From positions 1,798,001-1,862,000 of the forward strand of contig SCHM01000003.1 in the NCBI GenBank assembly GCA_004123355.1: 64,000 nt of DNA, read 5' to 3'. Position numbers and translations under genes: made by a program. Within the stretch, counting starts at the first letter, position 1. Each line of letters begins with the position of its first letter. This document shows positions 1 through 9,936 of the stretch, piece by piece. Under the pieces are notes generated by a model. That model saw nothing but the letters and a program-made list of their open reading frames with translations, was not told where the DNA came from and ran no database searches. This stretch comes from Amphirosellinia nigrospora. Lineage: Eukaryota; Ascomycota; Sordariomycetes; Xylariales; Xylariaceae.

Positions 1-304
1 GGAGGTATTATATGATGGAGCACAATACCCTTCCACACCGATTAGGAAACCTTGTTCTTGTTGAGCCTCATTTCAAATAACAGACTGAACGCGTAGGCGC
101 GGTTAGCGAGAATTCTGACTCTTGGCGGATTCATCATACCCACCATGTCTTCTGCTGCTCGCTATCATAAACATATGATTTTTGATCGGCATCCGAGGTA
201 GCACGCGGTTGCATACCCCTGCAAGGCTGGATCGCCATGATAATAATCACCCAAGCTTTGGAAGAATATTTACTATGTACACACTTGCCCCTGAGGGCAG
301 ATCT
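1..304. other. No gene seen
   Basis: Only short open frames without recognisable protein character are present. The last five bases, GATCT, are the left target-site duplication of the adjacent LTR. Confidence 0.5.
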
Positions 305-684
305 TGTGACAAGGGCCTGTGCTCAGGTGCTTGGAATAAAGAGTTCAATTTAGCTAATAATCTCTTTGGGGCTCTAGGGGCTCTAGTTTCCTAATTCTGA
401 CTTCAATGTAACCTCGCCCATGCCCTCAATTTATAGACGAATTCCCAGGTCCTCTGCCTCCTCGCAGGCCTCCGAAAGCCTGACTCCTCGAGAGGGGTCG
501 AGGCTATTCAACCAATACGAGTATACAAATATATTATGTCTCAGCCCACGATAATGCCTCGGAGCGATACCTCGGAGCGATGCCGGTCTTCCAGGTCCTT
601 CCAGGACCTTCCATGAGTTTCCAGGAGTCTGTGTGGCTTCTGTGGCTAGGTCCTGTGGCTGGCCCTAGGGTGGTCCGTGTGACA
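305..684. mobile_element. Solo LTR (copy A) with 5-bp target duplication
   Basis: This 380-bp element begins TGTGACAAGGGC and ends CCGTGTGACA. It is flanked by a perfect 5-bp duplication, GATCT, at 300-304 and 685-689. Its left end resembles copies B (1272-1610) and C (58437-58772), including a shared CTTGGAAT motif, but the body is more diverged and contains small internal duplications such as CCTCGGAGCGAT. TG...CA ends, a 5-bp duplication and no coding interior fit a solo LTR left by recombination of a retrotransposon. A short non-autonomous element with ~10-bp inverted ends is the alternative. Confidence 0.8.
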
Positions 685-689
685 GATCT

Positions 690-1266
690 GACGTGGCGCC
701 TGGCGCACCTATCTTTGACATCGCTGTCCATTGGAATCGTCAAGGCCGTTGATGATGCGTAATCCGATAGCTTGCAGTAACCCAAGGCTTATCCTGATGT
801 TATGTGATTGTTACATTAGGCTGACGATACAACTCAGTTTGTCACACCATGAATCTCATAGAATCCTCTGCAGTTATCGAAATTAGTACGCCTAAGTCTT
901 CCGTACTACATTTAATGGGTGGATTACCTGACCACCTGATCTGCCAATGTATCTTACTCAGATGAGGCCTGGAAGTGGGAATGCGGTGAGGAGATACTAC
1001 GTAAGGCAGGCTTGAGCCTGTACCCCACATCCATATATCAATATCAACTAGAGCGGGAACATGGTGCCCGCATGAACAGATTGAGCAGAGCTTTGCGTGA
1101 TCCTCACCTATACCGTTGCACGAATATCGCGTCACTACATTCATAACCCTAGTTCCACACCAGTTCTGAGGTTCGCCGAACACGACCACTTTCAAGCGTA
1201 TGCATTAAAGGAGGTTCCGATTTAGTTCTCCCACTACTCTTACAGTCCCACCCAAAAGTCATTTGA
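690..1266. other. No gene seen between two LTRs
   Basis: A 117-residue minus-strand frame (842-1195) contains several Cys but resembles no family I know. I do not call it. Confidence 0.4.
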
Positions 1267-1271
1267 GCAAC

Positions 1272-1610
1272 TGTCACAAGGGCTCAGATATAAGACTTGG
1301 AATTGATTCAGATTGAGTAATAAGCAAATACGATGCCAAAGGGGTCATGAAGATCTAAGTTCCTATTCGTGCCCTTTTATGCCCAGAATTCTCCTCTCCT
1401 TTCCTACAGCTTCGTGGACCTCCGCCAACCCAAAGAGAGACCTGTATAGCCGGAGACTGAGTGTCTCGGTGTTCGAGCTCAGCTTCGGTGTCTGCTTGAG
1501 ACTCACGATAACTTCGTACGACTGCCTCAGCCTCGTAGGGTAGTGTTTAGCGAACTCCGTGTGGGGTCCGTGTGGCACTGTATCCCGCACTCAGCCAGAT
1601 CCGTGTAACA
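1272..1610. mobile_element. Solo LTR (copy B) with 5-bp target duplication
   Basis: This 339-bp element runs from TGTCACAAGGGCTCAG to CAGATCCGTGTAACA. The perfect 5-bp duplication GCAAC lies at 1267-1271 and 1611-1615. It is clearly related, in the same orientation, to copy C at 58437-58772; long stretches match, for example the GTGTCTCGGTGTTCGAGCTC block. Open frames inside it on both strands are accidental: the same LQSYEVIVSL-like reading appears in copy C because the DNA is homologous, not because a protein is encoded. Confidence 0.88.
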
Positions 1611-1615
1611 GCAAC

Positions 1616-2015
1616 GGATGAAGAACATACCTACTATTTCTCCTGTATCTGTTGAATCATATCTTTAGATACGATAGACTGAAGACCATAGTTTCTTTGT
1701 TCACTGCCGTATCATGATGTATCAACAGTAACTACGTGTCATATTAGGTCAAACTGAAGAAATAGCAACGAACTTATTAAATTCATCGGCGTTTCATCGT
1801 AGAACAAAGAAATTCGTGAACCACCCCAACTAGTTGTGTATTTAATCCCATTCATAGTGTCACCTAGGAAACATGTGTGATTTCCCGCACAGCCCATCCC
1901 CTTACAATGGCGCCAAGCAAGCTGAATGACCATGGTGTGCATTGCCCACAGATATGTCAGTAGAATAATGAGAGACTAACGATAATGCAGGCCTTCCTTA
2001 CCCCTTGAGTCCGTG
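1616..2015. other. Intergenic, presumed 5' flank of the vWA gene
   Basis: No coding or structural feature recognised. Confidence 0.4.
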
Positions 2016-2819
2016 ATGCCTGCTGGACCAGCAGAGCTGGACGACGAACGATCCGTGCCCGGGCTGCGTAAAGAGGCTTTATATATAGATCACATCGCGA
2101 AAGAGGACGACCCATATGCAACTCTGGCGTACATCAATACAGTCTTACTTATCGACGATTCGGAGTCAATGGAAGACTGCTGGGATGAAGTGGGCGACAT
2201 CATTAGAATTATCACGCCGATCTGCACCAAGTATGGTCGTAATGGGATTGGTATCGAGTTCGTGAACCATCGCCCGAAAGGCCACAGCCTATCCCGGCGC
2301 ACCGGGTACGAGCATATTGGGCTGCTGAAAGGCAAACTTGACATGCGCGATAATGTGGCGGGGATATACCACAACGTGAAGCCAAAGGGCAAGTGTCATA
2401 TAAGCGGGCGGCTGGCCTCGATCCTGGAGCCCTACTTGACTAAATATGAAACGACCCTCGACCAAAGCGGTGGTAAGAACCTGATCACTCCTATTAGTAT
2501 CATTGTTATCTCAGACCTGCAATGGTATGGTCATAGCGGCTGTCTCGAAATCATCGCTCGAATGGCAAGGAGGCTAGATATCCGCCGGGCACCTAAGTAT
2601 CAGGTTGGCGTGCAATTCTTCCGAGTTGGTGATGCCGGTCGCAAGGTAGACGACGCGACTGTCCGTTTAATAGACGATAAGATGTGGAGGAAGAGAGGAG
2701 TTAGAGATATGGTCGATATGACGACTTGGACGGGGAAACCGGGCGAGTTATCACAGCAGGGTATACTGAAGGTTGTACTTGGGGCAGTGAGACGGTCAAT
2801 TGATTTTATGGAGATCTAG
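2016..2819 (+). CDS. von Willebrand factor A (vWA)-like domain protein
   Basis: Intact single-exon gene of 267 residues; the first ATG is at 2016. It reads as one vWA-type alpha/beta fold. The metal-site motif DDSES (D-x-S-x-S) follows strand 1 (TVLLIDDSESM, about residues 44-54), and the strand 4 motif VISD supplies a conserved Asp near residue 170. The segment usually holding the MIDAS Thr (PxGGTPTG in fungal relatives) reads PKGKCHISG, so that Thr appears replaced. The ending RDMVDMTTWTG matches the RDMVDTT ending of fungal vWA proteins. No signal peptide or membrane segment is visible, so it is probably intracellular. Family members bind metal and partner proteins; the specific role is unknown. 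It converges on the minus-strand gene at 2851-3561, about 30 bp away. Confidence 0.82.
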   Translation: MPAGPAELDDERSVPGLRKEALYIDHIAKEDDPYATLAYINTVLLIDDSESMEDCWDEVGDIIRIITPICTKYGRNGIGIEFVNHRPKGHSLSRRTGYEHIGLLKGKLDMRDNVAGIYHNVKPKGKCHISGRLASILEPYLTKYETTLDQSGGKNLITPISIIVISDLQWYGHSGCLEIIARMARRLDIRRAPKYQVGVQFFRVGDAGRKVDDATVRLIDDKMWRKRGVRDMVDMTTWTGKPGELSQQGILKVVLGAVRRSIDFMEI

Positions 2820-2850
2820 ACAGCGTGTCTGCAAGTTACAATTGTAATAA

Positions 2851-3561
2851 TCAAGATATCTCGTCGTTTCTTTTCCTCCGCTTCACCATAGTGTAAAGTA
2901 GGTGTCCTTTATGACGTGCCAATATTCGCTCCAGCACAGCCGACAACTTCTTTACATCAGGGCCGTGTTTTTATCCTCCGCTAGGTTCAACGCGTCCACA
3001 ATACACAGGAACCTACCACTCTGCACTTCCAATTCAGGGAGCGACTCAAGAATAATAAGCCCTGCGTCAATGCCCTTGGCTCCGCCTTGTGTCAGAATCT
3101 CGAAATTCCCTTTGCTTAGGCCATCCAACTTATCAAACTCATCGGGAACAAGGAGGGAAAAGTTATATAAGAGAGCTTATAAGTTGGCATAGTATATGAT
3201 CTGCCTTAGCCGTGCGATCTTTAGGATACACGCGCAGCACCACGGCGTCTGGGCTGCGGACACGTAGATAGGCTGCCCACTCGCAGCCAGCCATTCCAGC
3301 ATCGAAATTGTAGCCCTCGCCATCGAGGGTATAAATGCTAGGGCCTGGAGACATCCAGTGATCTAATAATAGTTTTTGAACGCCGCGATTGTAGAGATGG
3401 GCCGGAAATTGCTTGCCGATGTTGTAGCCCCTTTTGTCTTCAAGTGCCTCGAAATGAGCCACGCAATTGAACACGTTGTCGAGCGCCTTACTCAGCTTCT
3501 GGAAGTCCCCTTTTGTCATCCTCTTTAGACCAAGAGCGCGTCGAAGTATAGACCCTGCCAT
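2851..3561 (-). CDS. Unrecognised protein, frame-disrupted
   Basis: Reading from an ATG at 3561 gives MAGSILRRALGLKRM, then a well-composed globular sequence (LDNVFNCVAHFEAL, HWMSPGPSIYTLDGEGY, AAYLRVRSPDAVVLRVY). Near 3165-3185 the frame must shift to continue as LLVPDEFDKLDGLSKG, and near 2965 again to continue as KKLSAVLERILARHKG, ending in a basic tail (VKRRKRNDEIS) with the stop at 2851. Both breaks need only one base. I do not recognise the family. A 3' extension in a minus-strand open frame back to 3606 starts at TTG, so 3561 is preferred. It is either a decayed gene or one with sequence errors, and it is convergent with the vWA gene. Confidence 0.45.
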
Positions 3562-3606
3562 TAGGTTTAGTCGCGAGATTTTGAACAGTTCAGAAGAGTA
3601 TCGCAA

Positions 3607-4276
3607 CCGAAATCCTACTTAGCAAATCAAATATCATGCCAGTTCAGTGGGCGAAAATCAACCTGCACGACATAAGAAGTCCAGCTTCTATTACATTTGT
3701 TCGCATCAAAGAAAAAAGGGACAAAGAAGCATTCTAGATAGCTTTCAGCCAACCACTTCAGTGGCCGGTCCGGCATCACTTTAATCCTGATCTCCCTTTC
3801 TTTCTCTTTATGAGCCGCACCTCTCTTAAATTCGATTGGAGTGGTGTGAATACAAGCCTTGCTCTGGTGAAGCGGTCACGAGGAAGCCGTACACCTGTCA
3901 ATACCCTCGGAGGTTTGATCAAAGGGAGCATTTCGCACTAAATCCACATATCACGCAGCCAATGATACGTAGTTATGAAAAACGCCTGAATCAAATGAAA
4001 CCAATAGTAGCTAATTACATGTCAGATAGACGCTGGCCCTACTGTGATGTCTTCTCCCACCTTCCCAGCCCCTTGGAAACTCTCGTAGCCTGTTTGTATC
4101 GGATGGGGCTAAATACGGAAAACATTGTTCAACATTGTAATTAGGGTAGGCCCAGACAAAGCAGCAGCTACATAAAAGGAAAAAACGTACCGAACTCCAC
4201 AACATAAGTCCGACGATGTGAAGTGAAACCCCGTAGTGAAGGCCATCTCCCAACCCAATTTTCTTTTGACTGATGC
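3607..4276. other. Intergenic
   Basis: A 102-residue plus-strand frame (3836-4144) has no recognisable character. Nothing else is seen. Confidence 0.35.
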
Positions 4277-5310
4277 CTACTTCGTTCCACTCGCATCTTG
4301 ACTGTCGCTTGCGCCAGTCAGCACTTTTGGCGGCTCAAGGGAGCTCTGTTCTCCAAACTCGATTTCTGCTGCCGTAGTGCTTGAGGGGGGCAAAAGAGGT
4401 TCTGTACCATGTCGGACCTTAAGGGGGTCATCACTAGTGCTTTCTGAGCTCTTTGAGCTTTTTGGTATATCAGGATGCGTCATAGTTTTCTCAGGCTTTT
4501 GCATCGACTGATCATCTTCCGAGCGTTTGTTCTGTGATAATCGCGGCCGCTTCTTGCTCCTGCTTGAGGCCAACTCGTCCAGTGAGCTTTGCTCCTCTGG
4601 TTGGCCTCGCTTTGTGGATTGGGGTTGCATAGACTCTCCTACTGAGGTGGTTGGAGTTGCATGAGGTGTCGGTTGCCCTCCGGTCTCCGTTGTGCTCTCT
4701 ACTGTCTCAGGTGGCGAACGTGCGACCGATTCCAAACTGAGGGTATCGAATTGGCGGGTTTGCGCATCTCCATTACGAGCTTTTGTACCGTTGCGTTTGG
4801 AGCGTTTCTTCTTCCAACTTTTTCTGATCTCCATGATCTTCTCGTGTTTGCGATCATCCGCCTCTCGCTCATGACGAATATACGCGTCGAAATAACGGAT
4901 TAAGCAATCAAAAGACATTATCTGCACCAAGTTCATGAAGTTACCCCAATGATGTGGACGATTACCGCCCTGGAGGCCGTGGTCCTGACATTGGCACCTC
5001 AAGGCACTGGGACACATTATAACATAGTTAGCTGTGGTGACCCAAGCATCGTGCAGTTCTTTTGCCCGTTGTTCTCTTCTCTCAGCAAGGCCAGAATAAA
5101 TTCGTCAATATTGTCAGAGCGGCTTGCAACATCGCGGACATCGTGGAGGAAGGCCTTACGGTCTTGAAGCGCAAAACTCGTGGTATTGAATCGTCGATGT
5201 AGTGTTGTGAAAAGGGCATCGGGAGGAAGTTCGAACTTGGCCCAAGGCCAGCGCCATTCACGTTGAAAGACGGGATCTGGCGTTGGGAGACCTAGTTTCA
5301 TTTCATTCAT
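4277..5310 (-). CDS. Conserved-looking protein with disordered Ser/Lys-rich tail
   Basis: Starts at ATG 5310 with MNEMKLGLPTPDPVFQREWRW and an N-terminal globular stretch of about 75 residues. Near 5085 the frame must shift by one base; the other frame then continues smoothly through ERREQRAKELHDAW, a Cys/His-containing patch (CPSALRCQCQDHG), and YFDAYIRHEREADDRKHEK. A basic KKKRSKRNGTK segment follows, then about 150 low-complexity residues rich in Ser, Thr, Pro, Lys and Glu, to a stop at 4277. The basic clusters suggest a nuclear protein (inference). No family recognised. The frame change is probably a sequence error, as for many genes here. Confidence 0.5.
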
Positions 5311-5695
5311 TTTCGCGTTTGGTGTTTGTATATATGTAGCTCCTTGACGAAGTTGGTTACATCGCGAGGGGTTTGTGCTGATGCTGTCCTTAACTACAGC
5401 CAGTCAACCGGAAACAGAGTAATTCCGGGCGCGAAACCGTGTTAATAGCGTCCTTCAAACTGTGGAGAAGCTGATGTGCAACACAAACAGTTTGAGACAC
5501 CTGAGACACAGACGAGATGGTCTTCCGAAAGTGCTGAAGTAGGGGGGGCGGCACTCAGACTCAAAAAAGGATAGCGGCTGTATTAATTACTGGGCGCTTG
5601 GATATAAAAACAACAAAACAATGACCGCTTTTTGCTTTCTACTCACTTAGCTACATTCGGGGACTAATTTCAAAATTTCGACAATATATTCCGCT
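5311..5695. other. Intergenic, 5' flank of the 5310 gene
   Basis: No gene seen. CTCTTGAAT at its right end is the left target duplication of the MITE. Confidence 0.4.
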
Positions 5696-5704
5696 CTCTT
5701 GAAT

Positions 5705-6035
5705 CAGGTCGAATTCTTGGATGTCACGTTTTGATAACCACACGTTAAACTAGCCGCATGCGGAAGTCAGCCCCACTTTAAGATCTAATCTGGCTATTTG
5801 ATTAGCTAGGTGAACGATATAGCCCCGGTTAAATCTGCAGGTTTAGCTACATATGTACTATTAAGATTAAATAATATTTTATTTATTTTAGTAATAATAC
5901 GTTAAGTTTTGCTTATACAATTGCTAACTTAGAGTTATGTGCTATGTATAGATGGTTATTCGTGGGGTAAACGCTTCTAAATGCGGCTAGTTTGACGTGT
6001 AGAAATCAAAACGTGACGTCCGAGAATCCGACTTG
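5705..6035. mobile_element. MITE with 55-bp TIRs and 9-bp TSD (MULE-like)
   Basis: The left arm (5705-5759) and the reverse complement of the right arm (5981-6035) match at 47 of 55 positions. Both begin CARGTCGRATTCTYGGAYGT and continue through CACGTTTTGAT and AAACTAGCCGCAT. Six of the eight mismatches are transitions. A perfect 9-bp direct repeat, CTCTTGAAT, flanks it at 5696-5704 and 6036-6044. The 331-bp interior is AT-rich and non-coding. Long TIRs plus a 9-bp duplication are the signature of Mutator-like (MULE) elements, so this is a non-autonomous MULE-type MITE. It lies about 150 bp beyond the 3' end of the DyP-glycyl radical enzyme gene. Confidence 0.88.
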
Positions 6036-6185
6036 CTCTTGAATGAACAGATATCTTAGTCAAGGACCTATTGCCAGATAACCCCGTAAGCTAGCAGCCC
6101 AGAGCACCCGGGCTAACTCAGTACTATAATGGGTCAATCATAGAAAAGCACGTATTCAGATGATCTACTATCTCACTAGAAACAC

Positions 6186-9100
6186 TTAATATTCATGATT
6201 GCCCCTCTTTAACCTCGAATACGGCCTCCGCTGCTGCTGTTCCTGGTAATCCGGGAACATGGTAGGATAGAACTCGGACCACCCTCCCATGCGGACACGG
6301 AGGAGGTTGTATTTCTCCGGGTCCTCAGACGCAGCCTGATACGTGTCGAGATCGGCGCACGTCAGAGTCAGCAGGTTCCCGCCCACGGTACCCTCGGCGA
6401 AAGCGCCGACGAACTCCTTCAGAGAAGCGAGCGGGAAGTCCTCTGGGATGTTCATGTCGATGGGCGCCGCGTTGGAGATGCCGATCTCCACCGAGTCGGT
6501 CTTGTAGCTCGCGAGCGCCTTATAGATATTGTTGTGCGGCGGCGCCGCGGGGAGGTCCTGTGGCGCCGGGACGGGCGACATGTCCGAGGCGATGGGCATA
6601 CCCTTGCGGCGCCCGTCGGCGGACGCGCCGCAGCTGAGCCCGTCGCCTACGAAACCCTCGAAAGTGCCCACGCCCGGCGTCACCACGAACTCGAAGTCGG
6701 GCCCGTGTTTGGCGTAGATGCTCTCGAGAACGGGCTTCAGACCCGTCGGCTTGCGCACGGCGTCGACGCAGAGCCGTACCATGTTGTCGATGAGCCACGT
6801 GCCTAGTTCCTTGACCTCCTCGTCGCGGTCGCCGCTCGCCCACTTCGGGAGCGCCAGCGCCACCTCGCGCAGCTCTTGGTACCGTACTGCGTTCGCGGCG
6901 GCGTTGGCGGGGCCCAGGCTCTTGTCTTGGAAGGGCTCGATCATGTTGTGCCCCCAGTCGCAGATGAGACAGCGGACCAGCTCCGATAGAGTCACGCGTG
7001 CGGTTGAGGGGTCGAAGACGAGCTTTTTGATGGCATAGAGGGAATCGATTGTGTTGGCTACGCCGATGCAGAGGGGTGCGACTGGGACGTGTTAGTTGTG
7101 CTTAGATGTTGTCGTGACTTGAGCTATCGGTGGGTCAGGAGTAATGGGCTTGTGATGAACCCTTAAGCTGTTGAGGTGGATAGAGATGAATGAGAGAAGG
7201 AAAAAGCCAAAAGAGATTTAAAAAAAAAACGAGTACTCACTAATATGGAATTTCGCGCCACCAGCTGTTAAATCACGCCCCGACTCAACGCAGCCATCAA
7301 GGAGCGCGGAGAGCAGAGGCAGAAGGGCATATACCCTCAAAGTTGCCGTAAGCGCTCAGCACAACATTGTAGCTCCGCTGCACGAGCCAGGCAAGTTGCT
7401 GAAGGAAAAGCTCCTTGAGGTGCTCGAAGTCCTTGATCTTGGACGGCACCGGGGTCCGGAAGGCCTGCTTCAGGCCGCGGAGATGCACCGATCCCGCGTC
7501 GCCGTAGGTCGAGCCCTGGTTGAGGGTCTGTTCCAGCGCCGCCATGGGCTCGACGTTGGTGAAGGTGAACTCGGACGCGCCGGTGAGCATGGGCTCGAAG
7601 CACCCGTCGGCCGCGTAGTTGCGCGACCACGCCGTGGTGACGGTCTCCCCCGAGCGGAAGAGGCCCTCGCAAAGCTTGTCGTCGTTGAAGAGGACTGGGT
7701 GGGCGCCGCCTGAGAGAATCGATGCGGCGGCTTCGTCGATGTATTCTTGTCCTATGCTCTTGTATAGCCGTAGCGAGACACTCGGTGCGTTGACGGGGAC
7801 GCGGCGTGAGGCCTTTAGACACAGCAGTGTGACGGGGTTGGCACCGCCCTCTGGAGTCTCAGAATCGGTCGGCTTGTACCCGCCGATGGTAATTTGTTGA
7901 ACCCACTGATTGATGCCACCGCCCTGGGGAAAGTTGCCGCCGAGACCGTTGATGGAGGTGGTGCCGTAGCTCCGGTAGTCGTAAATGAACGCGCGGTTCA
8001 CGAAGGCGTTCTCGCCAATCTTGATCCAGAGGCAGTCTATGATCTCCTGGGCGTAGTCGAGAGTGATCTTCTCCTTGAGATCTTTCTCGAGGAAGGGCCA
8101 GAGGATCTGGTCGATTCGGCCGAAGGCGGTGAGCTCACCGACGAGATGGAGACAGGCGTGGAGGGAGAAAATGAGCTGTACGGCATCTTGGAAGCTGGCG
8201 GGAGGAGAGTGCACGAGACGCTCCATGCGGTCTTTGACGTCGGCCATGTTGGCTTTGTCATCTGCATCGGTAGCTTGGTCGTGTGCTCGGCGGGCGATCT
8301 CTACCCAGTTCGTCATGTATGCCTGAACGCCTTTGAACGACTCGCTAGCAGAGACGTAGAATGACACCTTCTCGGCGCTGTCTTCTTGCTTCCCGGCCTC
8401 CTCGGCCCGTTTGTCGAGATCTGCAACCAGACCGGCTAGCCCTTGATCGACGAGAGTTTGGAAGTTGGGGACAACGTGTCCCATGGCCGACCCTTCACTG
8501 AGCTGGCACTTCAGCCATGCAGCAATGGTTTCGTCTTCAGTCAAATAGGGAACTACCTCCTTTCCTCTTCCTAAGGTGAAGTCGGGAATCGCGCCAACGA
8601 CAAGCTCCTTGGCCGCTATGCGGACCAGGCCGGTCTCTTTCGCGATCTTTGAGTCTGGGGAGGAGAGAAGATTGGCTAGGGTCGCGAAATTCGCAAGCCC
8701 CTTCCGTTCAAGAATCGACTCGGGAACTGCGTCCTTCTTGACGACAGTGAGTAGGTCTTTCAGGTGTGGTAATTCAGGAAAGTGTTCACCCTTCATCCAC
8801 CCATCTCGCCAATGATTGAATGTTCTTGATAGGAGGCTCAACACGCGGACACTGGGCTGGTCGCCCGCGATATAGTACCCCTCTGCCATCTGATGCATGT
8901 AATCTTGGCTGTTATAGAAAAGGTAGCCATTTTTGCTGCGAAGCTTCCAATGGGGGTCTTCATAGGTATCGTCTCCAGGCCGGACGCCAGAGACCCCGAG
9001 CTCACGGGCCGCGGGAATGTACCAATAAGTACCGCCCTCGCCTTGTATGAAATCCATCAAGCGATCAAGAGGTCTCTCTGGACGGTCGCCAAGCATGCTC

Positions 9101-9936
9101 TGCAGGATGTCCTCGAACCGCTGTTGCTCATTGCAGAAGGCCACAAACATGACGCCTTCCTCGCGACTGGCGTGGCCGTCGGACTCGTCGTATGGCAGAG
9201 CCTGACGCAGCAGTTTTCTCTGGTCGCGGTTATGGTCCAGAGTATGAGCACGGTGAATATGAGCATTGGCGGATTTGGAAGCCTGCTGAGAAATTATCTC
9301 GCCGTTCGGTCGCCGCCCAATTACCGAATCTAGGGCCTCGCCGGGCTGGGAGCTGATGTCAGGCCAGTCGAAGACGAATTTCTGTGTGAAGCCGAAGGTA
9401 GCGCCGCTGTCTGGGCCATTGCCACCGACCAGAATGTCTTCGGCTAAGCTGATAGGATCATTGGGGTTGCTGATGTGATCGACGTAACGACCACCCATGA
9501 CTCGGCCATCTGGGCGCTTTCCCAGTTCCAGGCTCTGTATGTCATTGGCGAGCGGGAATAGATGTTGGATGAAGGTCGCAACAATCTCTGCCGCGGCTTT
9601 GCTGTCACGAGACTTGATATAGAGCAGGACATCTCCACCGGTGTCCTTGAAGTGGAGGCCGTGTTTGAGGACTTCGGTCGAGATCTTGATCTCCCGTTCA
9701 GTCCATTGGCCCCAGAGTGTCGGGGAAAAGCCGGCAATGAAAGCTTCGTCGGGGTGGTTGGTGTTGATCTCCTGGTCTAGGTTTTGGATGATCTTGAGCA
9801 GCTGTTCTTGCGTGCCCTTGTCGTGTTTCTTGAGAAAGATAGTCAAGATGTGACCGTAAATCGGTCTCATAGGAAGACCGCGCTGAGCAAGCCCGAGGGC
9901 TGAGCGGAGCGCTCTGTCCATTGTGTTCTTCACCAT
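6186..9936 (-). CDS. DyP-type peroxidase fused to a glycyl radical enzyme
   Basis: Starts at ATG 9936. Exon 1 runs to 7241, a 159-nt intron (7240-7082, GTGAGT...CAG) follows, and exon 2 is 7081-6186. One frame change in GAGGGTA near 7334 is required; removing one base gives about 1,196 residues. Residues ~1-345 form a DyP-type heme peroxidase: TGGDVLLYIKS (~99-109), distal Asp in GRYVDHISNP (D153; the usual GxxDG ends in His here), proximal His in ANAHIHRAH (H226), distal Arg R244 and GVMFVAFCNEQQRFEDI. Residues ~346-1196 are a complete glycyl radical enzyme: thiyl Cys779 in GCFEP, LLDGCVESGRDLTAGGAKFH, and the C-terminal radical motif RVRMGGWSEF. The single-Cys CFEP site resembles dehydratase or lyase relatives, not PFL with its Cys-Cys pair. 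Substrate unknown. Such enzymes need a radical-SAM activase; none is in the window. Confidence 0.88.

Noticed and set aside
842-1195. 117-residue Cys-containing minus-strand frame
   Set aside because: Lies between two LTRs, with no signal peptide or known pattern; could be chance.
1363-1590. Open frame with LRQSYEVIVSLKQTPKLSS, matched by a similar reading at 58602-58886
   Set aside because: Both lie inside homologous LTRs with target duplications; the similarity is of DNA, not of a gene.
3836-4144. 102-residue plus-strand frame
   Set aside because: No motif, no clear splice context, no family resemblance.
7396-8364. Long plus-strand frames opposite the glycyl radical enzyme
   Set aside because: Antisense shadows of GC-rich coding sequence; they lack family motifs.
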